Of a DNA stretch of 32,878 nt, positions 1-8,366 are shown piece by piece. The notes beneath the pieces were generated by a model, which searched no databases, had not been told where the DNA came from, and saw nothing but the letters and a program-made list of their open reading frames with translations. The position numbers and the translations under genes were made by a program. The DNA lies in contig JAAERL010000886.1 in the NCBI GenBank assembly GCA_024230435.1, positions 1-32,878 on the forward strand, in the 5' to 3' direction. Position 1 is the stretch's first letter; the number at the start of each line of letters is the position of its first letter. This DNA is from Desulfobacteraceae bacterium (GTDB lineage: Bacteria; Desulfobacterota; Desulfobacteria; Desulfobacterales; Desulfosarcinaceae).

Positions 1-142
1 CGGATTTTGATTCGCATTCAAGGCGCGCCAAAGTTTTGCTGATCAGTTTGCATACTTAACGTATTCGCACCTTTGGCATAACGCACAAGACGGGAAAAAA
101 GACATACAAGATGGTATATTCTTTAACTGCAAATCGCCTTAA
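1..142 (+). repeat. Family R palindromic repeat, copy R1 (left arm cut by window edge)
   Basis: First of five copies of a dispersed palindromic element in this window. It holds the shared core (GCCAAAG ... GCATACTTAACGTATTCGC ... CTTTGGCATAACG), then ACAAGATGGTATATT and the right end AAATCGCCTTAA. The core has an 11-base insertion relative to the other copies (around bases 34-46). The matching left arm would lie before base 1. It sits just past the 3' end of the histidine kinase gene, where its fold could also act as a weak terminator. No protein is encoded. Confidence 0.8.
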
Positions 143-247
143 GGACGAGCATAAGAGGTATATTCGTATCTCCCACGACCCTAAAATACCATTTTGTTAA
201 TTTTTTTTCCCGTCAATCGCATAGTTTTTTGCAAACCTGCAGGTCCC

Positions 248-2113
248 TTACTCCGGCGATACCGGCAATAAAATAGTAAACGCGGTGCCTGCCCCGGGTT
301 TGCTCTCCACTTTAATATCGCCGCCATGGTCTTTGATGAAGCCGTAACATACGGAAAGCCCCAGCCCTACGCCTTTTACACTGTCTGTTTTAGTGGTGAA
401 AAACGAGTCGAATATTTTATCCAGGTTTTCAGGCTTGATTCCGATGCCGGTATCCGAAATACGAATTTTGATTGTATTGGCGGTGATAGTCGTGGTTATG
501 CCGAGTGTGCCTCCCTCACTCATTGAGTCTTTGGCGTTGCTGACCATGTTGAGAAACACTTGTCTTAATTGATTTTTTGAAGCAACAACAGGCGGCAGGG
601 GATCTGTTAAACTGCTGTCGATTCTAATATCGTTTTCCCGTAGCTGTTTTTCATGAAGCAGCAAAATTTCATCCAATATAGTATTGATGTCCACAGGACT
701 TTTTTCTTCCTGATCCGGTTTTGAAAAACTGAGCATTTTGCGCAACATATCAGCCAGGCGCATAGTTTCGGACAGCGACATTTCAAGCAGTTTTCGCCTT
801 TTATTGTTAGCCGGTATTTCGGTTTTCATCAGCTCAAGTGTATTCATGATACCGTAAAGGGGATTGTTCAATTCGTGGGCTAATTGGGAGGTCAGGCGTC
901 CCATGGCCGCCAGCTTTTCGGATTGCAGAAGCTGCTCCTGGGTACTGTGCAGTTTGCGCTCCATTGCCAGCCGTTCTCCCAAATCAACAAAAAAACCTAC
1001 CGACGCCATTTCATTTCCCTGGTCATCATAAATTATATTTGCCGATAGCGTACCTTCTATCAGCATCCCGTTTTGGTGTTTAAAATTCATTGGGTAAGAT
1101 CGCAGCTTGCCAACACCTCCGTAATCGGGGGCCCGCATAATTTTCATTACCTTGTAGGCCATGTCTTTAGAATAGAGCTGGCGCACGTCCATTTTGCCGA
1201 TGACTTCATTGGATTTGTACCCGAGCGTTTCCTCGGCCCCCTGGTTCCAGATAAACATGGCTCCGTTAACATCAGAGCCGATAATAGCATTAGGGGAGCT
1301 ATGAATTATATTTTGCAGGAAATCGTGGGTTTCTTTAATGCGCTGCTCCAGTTTGACGATTTGGCTTTGATCCACAAAAATTCCTTCATAACCTATAACC
1401 TTGCCTGTATGGTCATGGCGCAGATGACCTGTTATCAGGGCCGGAATAATGCTATTGTCTTTGCGCTTAAAGTCCACCAGGTAGTTGACCGCTCTTCCGC
1501 GCTTTTCGATCATTTCCTGGAAATCCCGGCGGTCCTTAGAGCGAACATAAATGTCTTGCGCAATATCCAGGTTGAGAAATTCCTCTTTATTTTTATAACC
1601 CAGCATTTCCAGCAACGCATGGTTGGCGTCCAGAAATCGTCCCTGCTTGGTGCTTATGTAAACACCTACGCCTACATTTTCAAAAAGCCGGCGGTAATCT
1701 TGCTCCGTAGACCTGAGCTTTAGTTCCTGGTTTCGATGAGTGGTAATATCCCGGTAAATATTGAGCTTGGAAATGGTGCCGTCGGTATTTTTGATCGGAA
1801 CTTCAATGATACGGAAGGTTTTATCCGTTCTGGGAATGTATATTTCGGACTGTACCGTTTTTCCGGCTTCAAAAACATCCCTGGCCCGGCACCATGGGCA
1901 CATAACTTCATTGCCATTGATAACGTTGTAGCATTTTTTGCCCACGCCCGGGCCGAACATGCCGATCATAGCCTGATTCATAAATTCGACGATATAGTCC
2001 TGATTGATGATGTAAATCCCATCTTCAACGGCGTTTAGCACTTCAACCACGTTCAAGACATTGGTGCAAGCGGTTGTAGCAAAATTAATTTGTGTATTTG
2101 ACGGTTTTGTCAT
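248..2113 (-). CDS. PAS-domain sensor histidine kinase
   Basis: Soluble-looking multi-PAS histidine kinase of 621 residues that should autophosphorylate and pass phosphate to an unseen response regulator. Three PAS-like domains occupy roughly residues 20-125, 135-260 and 265-385. They are followed by a short coiled coil and the HisKA box with phospho-acceptor H413 (LAHELNN). The HATPase domain shows the N box (MVSNAKD), G1 (DTGIGI), F box (FDSFFTTK) and G2 (GVGLGLSVCYGF). The first PAS carries C61 and a CPWC pair (C72/C75), a pattern seen in many desulfobacterial kinases that could bind metal or sense redox state. No transmembrane segment is evident. The start at 2113 is preferred because GGAAG precedes it; an upstream in-frame ATG at 2152 would add 13 residues but has no ribosome site. 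The ligand is unknown. Confidence 0.9.
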   Translation of the reverse strand: MTKPSNTQINFATTACTNVLNVVEVLNAVEDGIYIINQDYIVEFMNQAMIGMFGPGVGKKCYNVINGNEVMCPWCRARDVFEAGKTVQSEIYIPRTDKTFRIIEVPIKNTDGTISKLNIYRDITTHRNQELKLRSTEQDYRRLFENVGVGVYISTKQGRFLDANHALLEMLGYKNKEEFLNLDIAQDIYVRSKDRRDFQEMIEKRGRAVNYLVDFKRKDNSIIPALITGHLRHDHTGKVIGYEGIFVDQSQIVKLEQRIKETHDFLQNIIHSSPNAIIGSDVNGAMFIWNQGAEETLGYKSNEVIGKMDVRQLYSKDMAYKVMKIMRAPDYGGVGKLRSYPMNFKHQNGMLIEGTLSANIIYDDQGNEMASVGFFVDLGERLAMERKLHSTQEQLLQSEKLAAMGRLTSQLAHELNNPLYGIMNTLELMKTEIPANNKRRKLLEMSLSETMRLADMLRKMLSFSKPDQEEKSPVDINTILDEILLLHEKQLRENDIRIDSSLTDPLPPVVASKNQLRQVFLNMVSNAKDSMSEGGTLGITTTITANTIKIRISDTGIGIKPENLDKIFDSFFTTKTDSVKGVGLGLSVCYGFIKDHGGDIKVESKPGAGTAFTILLPVSPE

Positions 2114-2397
2114 TCTGATTACTTCCATATTACAGGGAAAGAGTGGAAACATTATTTGCGGATTTATTGTACAACATCAAAGGTGATACTGCTAATATTT
2201 TATTTTTCCGTATCATGAATACAGGGCTGAATTATAAACATTTTTACGAATATATGCTGAACTTTAGAAGATGCCTCATAGCGCGGAACCCATGTTGCTT
2301 AAAAAAAAATTAAAGTAACAGCGTTAACTGCCGATAATAACTGATTGTAAAATAGTTGAGATTATTGAGCCGGTATTTGAACGTTGAAGGAGTGGCT

Positions 2398-2571
2398 ATG
2401 AATTCGTTTAAAAAAAATATTTTATTTTTAAGCCTATTGTGTGTATGGATTTTGCTGCTGATAAGCCCTGTTGGCAAAATTATTACCTATGTTTCCACCC
2501 TTGTGCTTATTATTATGTTATTTGGCTGTGGTTGCGTTAATGTTTGTCACAAACAAAACAAACACCAATAG
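2398..2571 (+). CDS. Small hydrophobic membrane protein, unknown function
   Basis: Encodes 57 residues. The ATG at 2398 has a clear AAGGAG ribosome site seven bases upstream, so it is preferred over an in-frame TTG at 2356. Two short hydrophobic stretches (about residues 6-23 and 28-44) with a PVGK turn between them suggest a hairpin-like inner-membrane peptide. The tail is cysteine-rich (GCGCVNVC) and basic. It stands alone between the divergent kinase gene and a repeat-rich gap. I do not recognise a family. The ribosome site and the sequence pattern make it a plausible real gene, but it could be an unselected frame. Confidence 0.5.
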   Translation: MNSFKKNILFLSLLCVWILLLISPVGKIITYVSTLVLIIMLFGCGCVNVCHKQNKHQ

Positions 2572-3054
2572 CTTGACTGGATTTAGTGCGTGTTCTAACT
2601 AATTCAGTGAAATGTCAACAACCCCTCGGCTAAAGACCTTGGGATTTTCTCGCCTCATCATTTTATAAATATAGCCTCTACGCCGGAGATAAAACCTGCC
2701 GAGTGGTTTCATTAAGTTAGGTATGTTTAATTTAAGGCGATTGGCGGAAAAGAATATACCATATTGGGCAGAATTTTTTTTCGTATTCAAGGCATGCCAA
2801 AGTTTGCATACTTTACGTATTCGTACCTTTGGCATAACACAGAAGACGGGAAAAAAGACATGCAAGATGGTATATTATTTAACTGTAAATCGCCTAAGCA
2901 GATCTCCTGCTATCATTATCTCAAAATCGATTAATCTTGATGTCTTGCCAAAACATGTCCGCAAGTCTTGCCGGGTGACAATTAATTTTTTATTTTGTTG
3001 TTAAATTTTTCTTGCAGAGTCTTACTGTTTTTGCTAATAAATAGCGCCTTACAC
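2572..3054. other. Gene-poor gap holding repeat R2
   Basis: No convincing gene. A minus-strand frame at 2599-2865 is open, but its N-terminal half is translated repeat R2, and the rest (2599-2730) matches nothing I recognise. The stretch at 2615-2665 (CCCCTCGGCTAAAGACC...) looks like transposon-end debris. The tRNA-His promoter should lie in the last 100 bases, but I cannot single out its boxes. Confidence 0.5.
2732..2897 (+). repeat. Family R palindromic repeat, copy R2 (full length)
   Basis: Complete copy of about 166 bp. The left end is TTAAGGCGATTGGCGG then AATATACCAT. The right end is CAAGATGGTATATT then AAATCGCCTAA, so the termini are inverted repeats. The interior is a second palindrome (GGCATGCCAAAG ... 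CTTTGGCATAAC) around GCATACTTTACGTATTCG. The whole unit could form a long hairpin in RNA or a cruciform in DNA. It lies between the small membrane protein and tRNA-His. Confidence 0.85.
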
Positions 3055-3131
3055 GGTGGGTGTAGCTCAGTTGGTAGAGCACTTGGTTGTGGCCCAAGTG
3101 GCCGTGGGTTCAAGTCCCATCACTCACCCCA
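3055..3131 (+). tRNA. tRNA-His (anticodon GTG)
   Basis: Cloverleaf folded by eye. The 7-bp acceptor stem GTGGGTG/CACTCAC (one G-T pair) is extended by the extra G-1 opposite C73, which is diagnostic of histidine tRNA. The D arm is GCTC...GAGC. The anticodon arm is CTTGG-TTGTGGC-CCAAG with anticodon GTG at 3089-3091. The T arm is GTGGG-TTCAAGT-CCCAT. CCA is encoded at 3129-3131. Confidence 0.97.
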
Positions 3132-3158
3132 TATTTTAAAACTAAGAGGTCATTGGAT

Positions 3159-3185
3159 AAAAAGCGCCAATGGCTTTTTAGTTTT
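3159..3185 (+). terminator. Possible terminator after tRNA-His
   Basis: AAAAAGC (3159-3165) and GCTTTTT (3173-3179) form a 7-bp stem around a 7-base loop, followed by AGTTTT, 28 bases after the tRNA. The stem is A/T-rich and therefore weak, but position and layout fit a Rho-independent terminator. Confidence 0.45.
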
Positions 3186-3330
3186 AACAGTTGGCTTGCC
3201 TCTTATTCTCGCCATGGGATTTTGACATGACTGGCTGCAAATTTTTTTTATCCGGCGTATTATCTATATAATATGGCAAATATGGTTTTTTTTACGGCTC
3301 GAAAAATGAACCGGTAAAAAGGATGCTCCG

Positions 3331-3963
3331 ATGACACGGTTTGCCGCAAAGCCCGTGAATACCAAAATTCCGGTTCAACTCAACGAGAATGAGTTTGAGC
3401 AATTTATCTTGCCGTACTTATCGTTGCCAAAAAAGACGGTGACCGGATCGGTTATTCGGGGCACAAACATCAGCGTGATAAAAAAATGCCCGCAATTGTT
3501 GATAATCACGGCTGCGTCCCTGCGCCATACACGATTGTTCCGGTCAACAGAAATGATTGCATCCTTTTGCCCGATAGCCTTGGACATCTTTTCCGGATCG
3601 CCCGTAAAGCCGGCTTGCCGTTAAGGCGATTGGCGGAAAAAATATAGCATCTTGACAGATACCTTATTGCGCTTAGATTTTTTTTCGTATTCAAGGCATG
3701 CCAAAATTTGCATACTTAACGTATTCGCACCTTTGCCACAACTTAAGGGCCACGGAAAAAAAAGACAAACAAGATGATATATCCTTTGACTGCAAATCGC
3801 CTAAAGCTGTTCATGCCTTGGCATAACGGTGCAAAGGACATTTGCCTATCATGACAAGTTTAAACGGTTACTGCTTGGTTTTGAGAAAATTCAATCCCGG
3901 CATTTTAGCTTCGAACTGCTGGCCTATACCATGATAAACATATGCCAGTGCTGGCAACCGTAG
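3331..3963 (+). pseudogene. Degenerate IS5-like transposase, split by repeat R3
   Basis: Three pieces of one DDE transposase of the IS5/IS4-like type can be read. The N-terminus (from ATG 3331) gives LNENEFEQFILPYLSLPKK. Near 3430-3435 the reading frame shifts and jumps to the catalytic middle, KDGDRIGYSGHKHQRD then VDNHG, up to GLPLR near 3620. Repeat R3 follows. The C-terminus reappears at 3829-3963 as VQRTFAYHDKFKRLLLGFEK, then IQSRHF and LLAYTMIN, ending at TAG 3961-3963. Most of the N-terminal half and the segment between the middle and the C-terminus are lost, so no active enzyme is possible. The assignment rests on remembered family motifs, not on a search. Confidence 0.75.
3621..3804 (+). 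repeat. Family R palindromic repeat, copy R3 (inside transposase remnant)
   Basis: Left end TTAAGGCGATTGGCGG and AATATAGCATCTTG, right end CAAGATGATATAT then AAATCGCCTAA. This is the longest copy (about 184 bp), with extra bases between the left arm and the core (3655-3680). The core has drifted (CCAAAATTTGC, CTTTGCCACAAC). It lies exactly between the middle and C-terminal pieces of the broken transposase. Confidence 0.85.
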
Positions 3964-4185
3964 CATATCACAAGCTATCCCCCAATCTTAAAAAAATCCA
4001 CGTTGATGGATACGTGTTTCTAATTTCTTACGATTGTGTTCAACGTTTCGCGTCAGAGCGTCTAAATTTTAAATTGAGTGCTCAGAAAATGCTACTTTCC
4101 AATAAATTGATAATTCGCTATCGGCGATTGGCTATTTTTGAATCGGAAAACTTGCAACCAGTTATTTTACAAAATCCTGGTGACT

Positions 4186-4259
4186 GCTCCCCCACCTTCG
4201 TTACACGAAGCAGGGAGCTTCTAAGCGGCCTTTAGCCGCTATCGTATCCAGCCCGATAC
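4186..4259 (+). other. Cluster of three hairpins, possible IS200/IS605-type end relic or structured RNA
   Basis: Hairpin 1 is GCTCCC/GGGAGC (4186-4191/4213-4218) enclosing CTTCG/CGAAG (4196-4200/4206-4210). Hairpin 2 is AGCGGC/GCCGCT (4224-4229/4235-4240) with loop CTTTA. Hairpin 3 is GTATC/GATAC (4244-4248/4255-4259). The layout CTCCCCCACCTTC ... GGGAGCTTCT resembles right ends of IS200/IS605 (TnpB guide RNA) elements, but no tnpA or tnpB remains nearby. Confidence 0.4.
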
Positions 4260-4402
4260 TTGGTAAAAACTCAAGGTGTAAGTAAAGAAGTAAAATTATA
4301 AAAATGCCGAATCGTTGTAAACGCTTTATATTTAGGTAAACTCCCATACGCCGTCTATATCTTCCTGAGAAAAATCATTATTTGGACATTAAAAGGAGAA
4401 AT

Positions 4403-4420
4403 ATGCAAGGCTGGCCTTGA
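4403..4420 (+). CDS. Possible five-codon leader peptide (MQGWP)
   Basis: ATG CAA GGC TGG CCT TGA is preceded by AAAAGGAG at the correct spacing, a better ribosome site than that of guaD itself. It lies 132 bases before guaD, in the same direction, and a hairpin lies between the two. It could be a translated leader or a chance match. There is no comparative evidence. Confidence 0.2.
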   Translation: MQGWP

Positions 4421-4445
4421 TCATCAAATTTATTTGAAGCTATAA

Positions 4446-4463
4446 AAAAAATTGTGTACAAAG
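4446..4463. promoter_or_regulatory. Candidate operator shared with the regulator gene
   Basis: AAAAAATTGTGTACAAAG contains the near-palindrome TTGTGTACAA. It matches at 16 of 18 positions the sequence at 9636-9653, directly before the YheO/DauR-type regulator gene. Two such matches ahead of two purine genes suggest a common binding site. The binder is inferred to be that regulator. Confidence 0.4.
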
Positions 4464-4485
4464 CAGTATCATTGTGTTAGGCAAC

Positions 4486-4510
4486 TTCAACGTCCGCCTT
4501 GGGCGTTGAA
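4486..4510 (+). promoter_or_regulatory. Hairpin in the guaD leader
   Basis: TTCAACG (4486-4492) pairs with CGTTGAA (4504-4510), with CC/GG pairing inside, about 40 bases before the guaD start codon. No T-tract follows, so it is not a standard terminator. It could be an operator or an RNA structure controlling guaD. Confidence 0.35.
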
Positions 4511-4551
4511 ATCCATTCGATAGTTTATTCGTAATTAAGGGAAATGAAAAT

Positions 4552-5862
4552 ATGAGTGGTCAAAACTTAAAAGTTTATCGTGGTGAAATTTTACACTCTT
4601 TGAATGATCCGGCCCAGGTGGGCGATCAGCAAAGTTTTGAATATTTCCCGGATGGCCTCCTGGTAGTCAAAGACGGACTGGTGGAATCTGCAGGGCCTTA
4701 CCAAAAATTGCTGCCGGATTTACCTGAACAAGTAAATATCGAGCATCATCAAGACAGCCTGATTATGCCCGGCTTTGTTGATTGCCATATCCACTATCCT
4801 CAAACGCAAATCGTAGGCGCTTATGGAGAACAGCTCATAGAATGGCTGAATAACTACACGTTTCCTATGGAAAGTGAATTTTCCAGCCCTGATAATTCAA
4901 GGGCTGTTGCCGATATCTTTATAGATGAATTGCTCCGCAACGGCACTACGGCCGCCCTGGTCATGGCTACTGTTCACAAACAGTCGGCTGAAGCTTTTTT
5001 TCGCGCCGCCAGCAACCGCCGGATGCGTATGATTTGCGGTAAAATTATGATGGACCGCAACGCTCCGGATTACCTGACCGATACAGCCGAAAGCGGATAT
5101 GAAGACAGCGCGGAATTGATCGGGCGATGGCACGGCAAAGACCGGCTAAGCTATGCAATTACTCCCCGTTTTGCCCCTACCAGCAGTGAAGATCAGCTTA
5201 AAAAGGCAGGTCAATTGTTACGCGAACATCCAGGTGTCTATATGCATACCCATCTGGCTGAAAACCTTGAAGAGATAAAATGGGTAAAAGAACTCTTCCC
5301 CAGGGCTTCCGGCTACCTGGATGTTTATGATCATTATGGTTTGTTGGGCAAACGCAGTATCTTTGCCCATTGCATTCATCTGAATGACCATGAGTTTGAA
5401 CTTCTCCATAAAACCGGATCGGGCATCGCCTTTTGCCCTACCTCAAATCTTTTTCTGGGAAGCGGACTGTTTCCTTTATCTAAAACTGAAAATAAAAAGG
5501 TCAATACCGGACTGGCTACGGATATTGGCGGCGGAACCAGTTTTTCCCTCCTGCAGACGATTAACGAAGCTTATAAAATCCAACAGCTTCAAAAACACCG
5601 GTTATCCCCGTTCAAATCGTTATACCTTGCTACTTTGGGAGGAGCACGAACTTTGGGGATAGATAAGACCATCGGCAATTTTGAGCCTGGAAAAGAAGCC
5701 GATTTTATTGTATTGGATTACCGGGCCACGCCACTGCTGGACCTACGCCTGCAACGCTGTACAACAATAGCGGACAAATTTTTTGCTTTGACGATCCTCG
5801 GAGATGACAGGGCAGTTAAAGCCACATATATATTGGGAAAAGAGGCTTATCGAAAAGGTTAA
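4552..5862 (+). CDS. guaD: Guanine deaminase
   Basis: Cytosolic zinc amidohydrolase, 436 residues, that hydrolyses guanine to xanthine and ammonia and so feeds the xanthine-handling enzymes downstream. Family signature PGFVDCHIHYPQ places the metal ligands H79 and H81. Further ligands follow in THLAEN, FAHCIHL and ATDIGGGTS. The N-terminal beta domain with VVKDGLVESAG and the C-terminal GKEADFIVLDY are typical of the subgroup. Length fits bacterial GuaD (about 440). AAGGGAA precedes the ATG by about nine bases. A purine permease follows 49 bases later in the same direction, so the two probably form one transcript. Regulation may involve the TTGTGTACAA site and the leader hairpin upstream. Close relatives in the SsnA/AtzA group deaminate other ring compounds, but the HYPQ motif favours guanine. 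Confidence 0.95.
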   Translation: MSGQNLKVYRGEILHSLNDPAQVGDQQSFEYFPDGLLVVKDGLVESAGPYQKLLPDLPEQVNIEHHQDSLIMPGFVDCHIHYPQTQIVGAYGEQLIEWLNNYTFPMESEFSSPDNSRAVADIFIDELLRNGTTAALVMATVHKQSAEAFFRAASNRRMRMICGKIMMDRNAPDYLTDTAESGYEDSAELIGRWHGKDRLSYAITPRFAPTSSEDQLKKAGQLLREHPGVYMHTHLAENLEEIKWVKELFPRASGYLDVYDHYGLLGKRSIFAHCIHLNDHEFELLHKTGSGIAFCPTSNLFLGSGLFPLSKTENKKVNTGLATDIGGGTSFSLLQTINEAYKIQQLQKHRLSPFKSLYLATLGGARTLGIDKTIGNFEPGKEADFIVLDYRATPLLDLRLQRCTTIADKFFALTILGDDRAVKATYILGKEAYRKG

Positions 5863-5911
5863 TCTATCAATAATAAAGAACAATTAACGAAGATAATATG
5901 GGAGTTGTGCG

Positions 5912-7501
5912 ATGAAAAGCGATTTTAAGTACCCGCTGTTTTCAAAAAATGACATGAGTGCCTTTTGGGCGCTATTTACTGACAATTTAACCAACCTGAT
6001 AGTGCTAAGCGGAATTTGCAAATTCGTTTTTCAAATGCCAGATCAAATCGTGTTTGGCCGGATAATTCCCGGCGCGGCCGTGGCAATTCTCATGGGGGTT
6101 TGCGTTTATACCTACCTTGCCAGAAGATTAGCGGAAAAAACCGGGCGTACTGACGTCACCGCCTTGCCATACGGTATTAGCACGCCGGTAATGTTTGTAT
6201 ACCTTTTTGGGGTCATCGGGCCAATCTACTGGGCTACCAATGATGCTCTGCTTGCCTGGCAAATCGGTATCGGGGCTGGATTTTTAGGTGGTATTGTCGC
6301 CGGGCTGGGCGCTCTGATCGGACCTTTTTTAAAGCGTGTGACACCTAGAGCAGGCATGTTGGGAACTTTATGCGGAATTGCTTTGGTCTTTATCGGCACG
6401 GTGCCTCTTACCATGGTTTTCGAGGAACCCATGATAGGTTTCATTTCTTTGGCAGTTGTCATGTGGGGTCTGGTTGGTTGTTTCAGGCTGCCGTTTAATA
6501 TGCCTGCCGGATTGGTTGCTTTGATTCTGGGAACTACTGTAGCCTTGTTTTTGGGCAAATCCTCAATTAATTTCGAAGGTGTGGGATTCTATCCGCCTTT
6601 GCCGTATTTGGGCGACATGATCATCGGTATCAAGCATTTGTTCAGTCATCCGGAATTGTTTTTGGTGCTCGTTCCGGTTCAGATCTATAACTTTATCGAG
6701 ACGATGAATAATGTCGAATCCGCCGAAGCAGTAGGCGACTCCTATCCCGTATCCGTGGCCATGGTTACTGATGGTTTTGGAACCATGTTAGGCGCATTGT
6801 TTGGTTCGCCTTTTCCTACCACAGTTTATCTCGGTCATCCTGGTTATAAACGCATAAAGGCCCGTTGCGGCTATGTTCTGGCGGTGGGGATCGTATTATT
6901 TTTAGCGGCCAGTTTCGGATTGATGGCGTTTCTTAACAATCTGGTGCCCCTGGCGGCCACCGCGCCAATTCTTGTCTATGTCGCCGTGATTATTATCTCC
7001 GAAAGCGCGCGCACTTGCCCCACAAGGCATGGAATGGCCATTGCCATCGCCATGATGCCTCACATATCTTCTTTTGTAGTCATGAAATGGGGCAGTATGC
7101 TCAATGCTCTTGGAAATTTGGGTATTCAACAAATACCCGGTCTGAGCGACCCTAAAACAGTTGAGGCCATGGCAAGTGAGGGGGCTCATGTCATTGGGCA
7201 TCAGATTCTTAGCCAGGGCGCAATCATTACCGGTTTGATGTGGGGTGCTTTTCTGGCGCTATTAATTGATGGAAAATTTAAAGCTGCCAGTGGTTTTATT
7301 CTGGTGGCGGCTGCAATGGCCAGCCTGGGAATTATTCACTCGCCCAACCTGCACTGGCCTGAATTCAATTCAATTGTTGGCGGATATCTATTTGTGGGAT
7401 TAAGCATTCTTTTCTACTCCATGTTTGCCAAGATCGAATGCTTAGCAGACAATAGTACTTTTGACAGAACTGAAGATACTGCTTTGGAGTATGCTGAATA
7501 G
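5912..7501 (+). CDS. NCS2/AzgA-type purine permease
   Basis: Polytopic inner-membrane transporter of 529 residues with about 12-14 hydrophobic segments, expected to import a purine base by ion symport. NCS2-like features are GRTDVTALPYGIST after the third segment and the conserved acidic stretch NFIETMNNVESAEAVGDSYP in the middle of the protein. That stretch corresponds to the substrate/ion site region of xanthine, uracil and hypoxanthine carriers. GSPFPTTVYLGHPGYKRIKAR follows. It lies 49 bases after guaD with the ribosome site GGGAG, which makes guanine or another purine the likely cargo. Exact specificity cannot be read from the sequence. The branch differs from XanQ/UacT of the E. coli cluster. 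Repeat R4 follows the stop codon and separates it from the convergent mocA-like gene. Confidence 0.85.
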   Translation: MKSDFKYPLFSKNDMSAFWALFTDNLTNLIVLSGICKFVFQMPDQIVFGRIIPGAAVAILMGVCVYTYLARRLAEKTGRTDVTALPYGISTPVMFVYLFGVIGPIYWATNDALLAWQIGIGAGFLGGIVAGLGALIGPFLKRVTPRAGMLGTLCGIALVFIGTVPLTMVFEEPMIGFISLAVVMWGLVGCFRLPFNMPAGLVALILGTTVALFLGKSSINFEGVGFYPPLPYLGDMIIGIKHLFSHPELFLVLVPVQIYNFIETMNNVESAEAVGDSYPVSVAMVTDGFGTMLGALFGSPFPTTVYLGHPGYKRIKARCGYVLAVGIVLFLAASFGLMAFLNNLVPLAATAPILVYVAVIIISESARTCPTRHGMAIAIAMMPHISSFVVMKWGSMLNALGNLGIQQIPGLSDPKTVEAMASEGAHVIGHQILSQGAIITGLMWGAFLALLIDGKFKAASGFILVAAAMASLGIIHSPNLHWPEFNSIVGGYLFVGLSILFYSMFAKIECLADNSTFDRTEDTALEYAE

Positions 7502-7516
7502 CGCCATTTGCGGATG

Positions 7517-7673
7517 TAAGGCGATATCTGTCAAATAATATAGCATCTTGCATGTCTTTTTTTCCATCTCTTGCGTTATGCCAAAGGTAGCGAATACGTT
7601 AAATATGCAAACTTTGGCATGCCTTGCCTTGAGGATGAATAAGATGCTATATTTTTCCGGTAATCGTCTTAGG
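7517..7673 (-). repeat. Family R palindromic repeat, copy R4 (inverted)
   Basis: Full copy of about 157 bp in reverse orientation, between the convergent permease and mocA-like genes. On the minus strand it reads TAAGACGATTACCGG, AATATAGCATCTT, the core GGCATGCCAAAGTTTGC ... CTTTGGCATAACG, CAAGATGCTATATT and ATATCGCCTTA. It begins 16 bases after the permease stop, so it may serve as a bidirectional hairpin for both transcripts. Confidence 0.85.
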
Positions 7674-7757
7674 CGATGCTTTGTAACCATTTCGGTGACA
7701 ACTTTTTGATTGTCCTGGTCCACTACTTTGGCAAATACTTTAAAAAGGACTATATTA

Positions 7758-8366
7758 TCAGTTGTGCAATTGCACTAACTGCTTATAATCTTTGTCATAG
7801 TCCATATCCCATAGAATTCCTGGAGCATTTACCTCAATGTCCAGGTTGAGTTGGCAGTACGTTGATAGCAGGTGGCGTAAACCGCCCGGTTCTTTGAAAT
7901 CAAAAATTTTTTGCCTTAAACAAGAGGGAATTAAGACTGGGCGGCCTTTTATTTTCCGGTAGCAGGGATAAACGATACGACCGGGGTGGTTTTTTGAGGC
8001 GGATTTTAATTTGAGAAGCACGTGTTTAGATATCAACGGCATATCGACCGGGTGTACGAAAAAAGAATTCAAATTCCGGGGCAGTTCTTCCACGCCTTTT
8101 CTGACCGATGAATACATTCCCTGACGGAAATCAGGATTAAAGACCGCGCGGGCCGTTGTTCGCTCAATACGTGAGTTGAGCTGCTCATGGCGATGGCCCG
8201 TGACCACCAAAACCGGCGCTGCACCGGCCGCAACAAAAGCGTCAATGACTTTTTCGAGCGCGGTCTTGTCTCCGAACTTCAACAAGGGTTTGAATTTGCT
8301 CATGCGCGAAGAAAGTCCTGCGGCAAGAATGACAGCGCCGATGGAAAAAGGTGTTACTTCTTGCAT
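7758..8366 (-). CDS. mocA: MocA-like molybdenum cofactor cytidylyltransferase
   Basis: NTP-transferase of 202 residues that probably attaches CMP (less likely GMP) to molybdopterin, giving the dinucleotide cofactor that xanthine-dehydrogenase-type enzymes need. The nucleotide-binding signature LAAGLSSRMSKFKPLL is at residues 14-29, followed by VVTGH and the metal-binding HPVDMP (about 101-106). Length matches MocA/YgfJ (about 190-200). Its start overlaps the end of the XdhC-family gene by 13 bases, implying translational coupling. In E. coli the homologous ygfJ lies in the same purine/selenium region. The CTP-versus-GTP choice is not settled by eye. Confidence 0.88.
   Translation of the reverse strand: MQEVTPFSIGAVILAAGLSSRMSKFKPLLKFGDKTALEKVIDAFVAAGAAPVLVVTGHRHEQLNSRIERTTARAVFNPDFRQGMYSSVRKGVEELPRNLNSFFVHPVDMPLISKHVLLKLKSASKNHPGRIVYPCYRKIKGRPVLIPSCLRQKIFDFKEPGGLRHLLSTYCQLNLDIEVNAPGILWDMDYDKDYKQLVQLHN

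Larger units (their letters stand above)
3964..4551. other. Intergenic region upstream of guaD
   Basis: About 590 bases without a convincing gene. A 97-codon frame beginning at 3942 overlaps the transposase tail and resembles nothing known to me. The stretch contains a cluster of hairpins (4186-4259), a five-codon leader-like frame with a strong ribosome site (4403-4420), a TTGTGTACAA palindrome (4452-4461) and a hairpin close to the guaD start (4486-4510). These are listed separately. Confidence 0.6.

Noticed and set aside
2599-2865. Minus-strand open frame of 88 codons
   Set aside because: Its N-terminal part is repeat R2 read backwards and the rest shows no recognised family.
3942-4235. 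Plus-strand frame of 97 codons before guaD
   Set aside because: It starts within the transposase relic and ends in the hairpin cluster; no ribosome site or family likeness.
7442-7723. Minus-strand open frame of 93 codons
   Set aside because: It runs through repeat R4 and overlaps the permease C-terminus.
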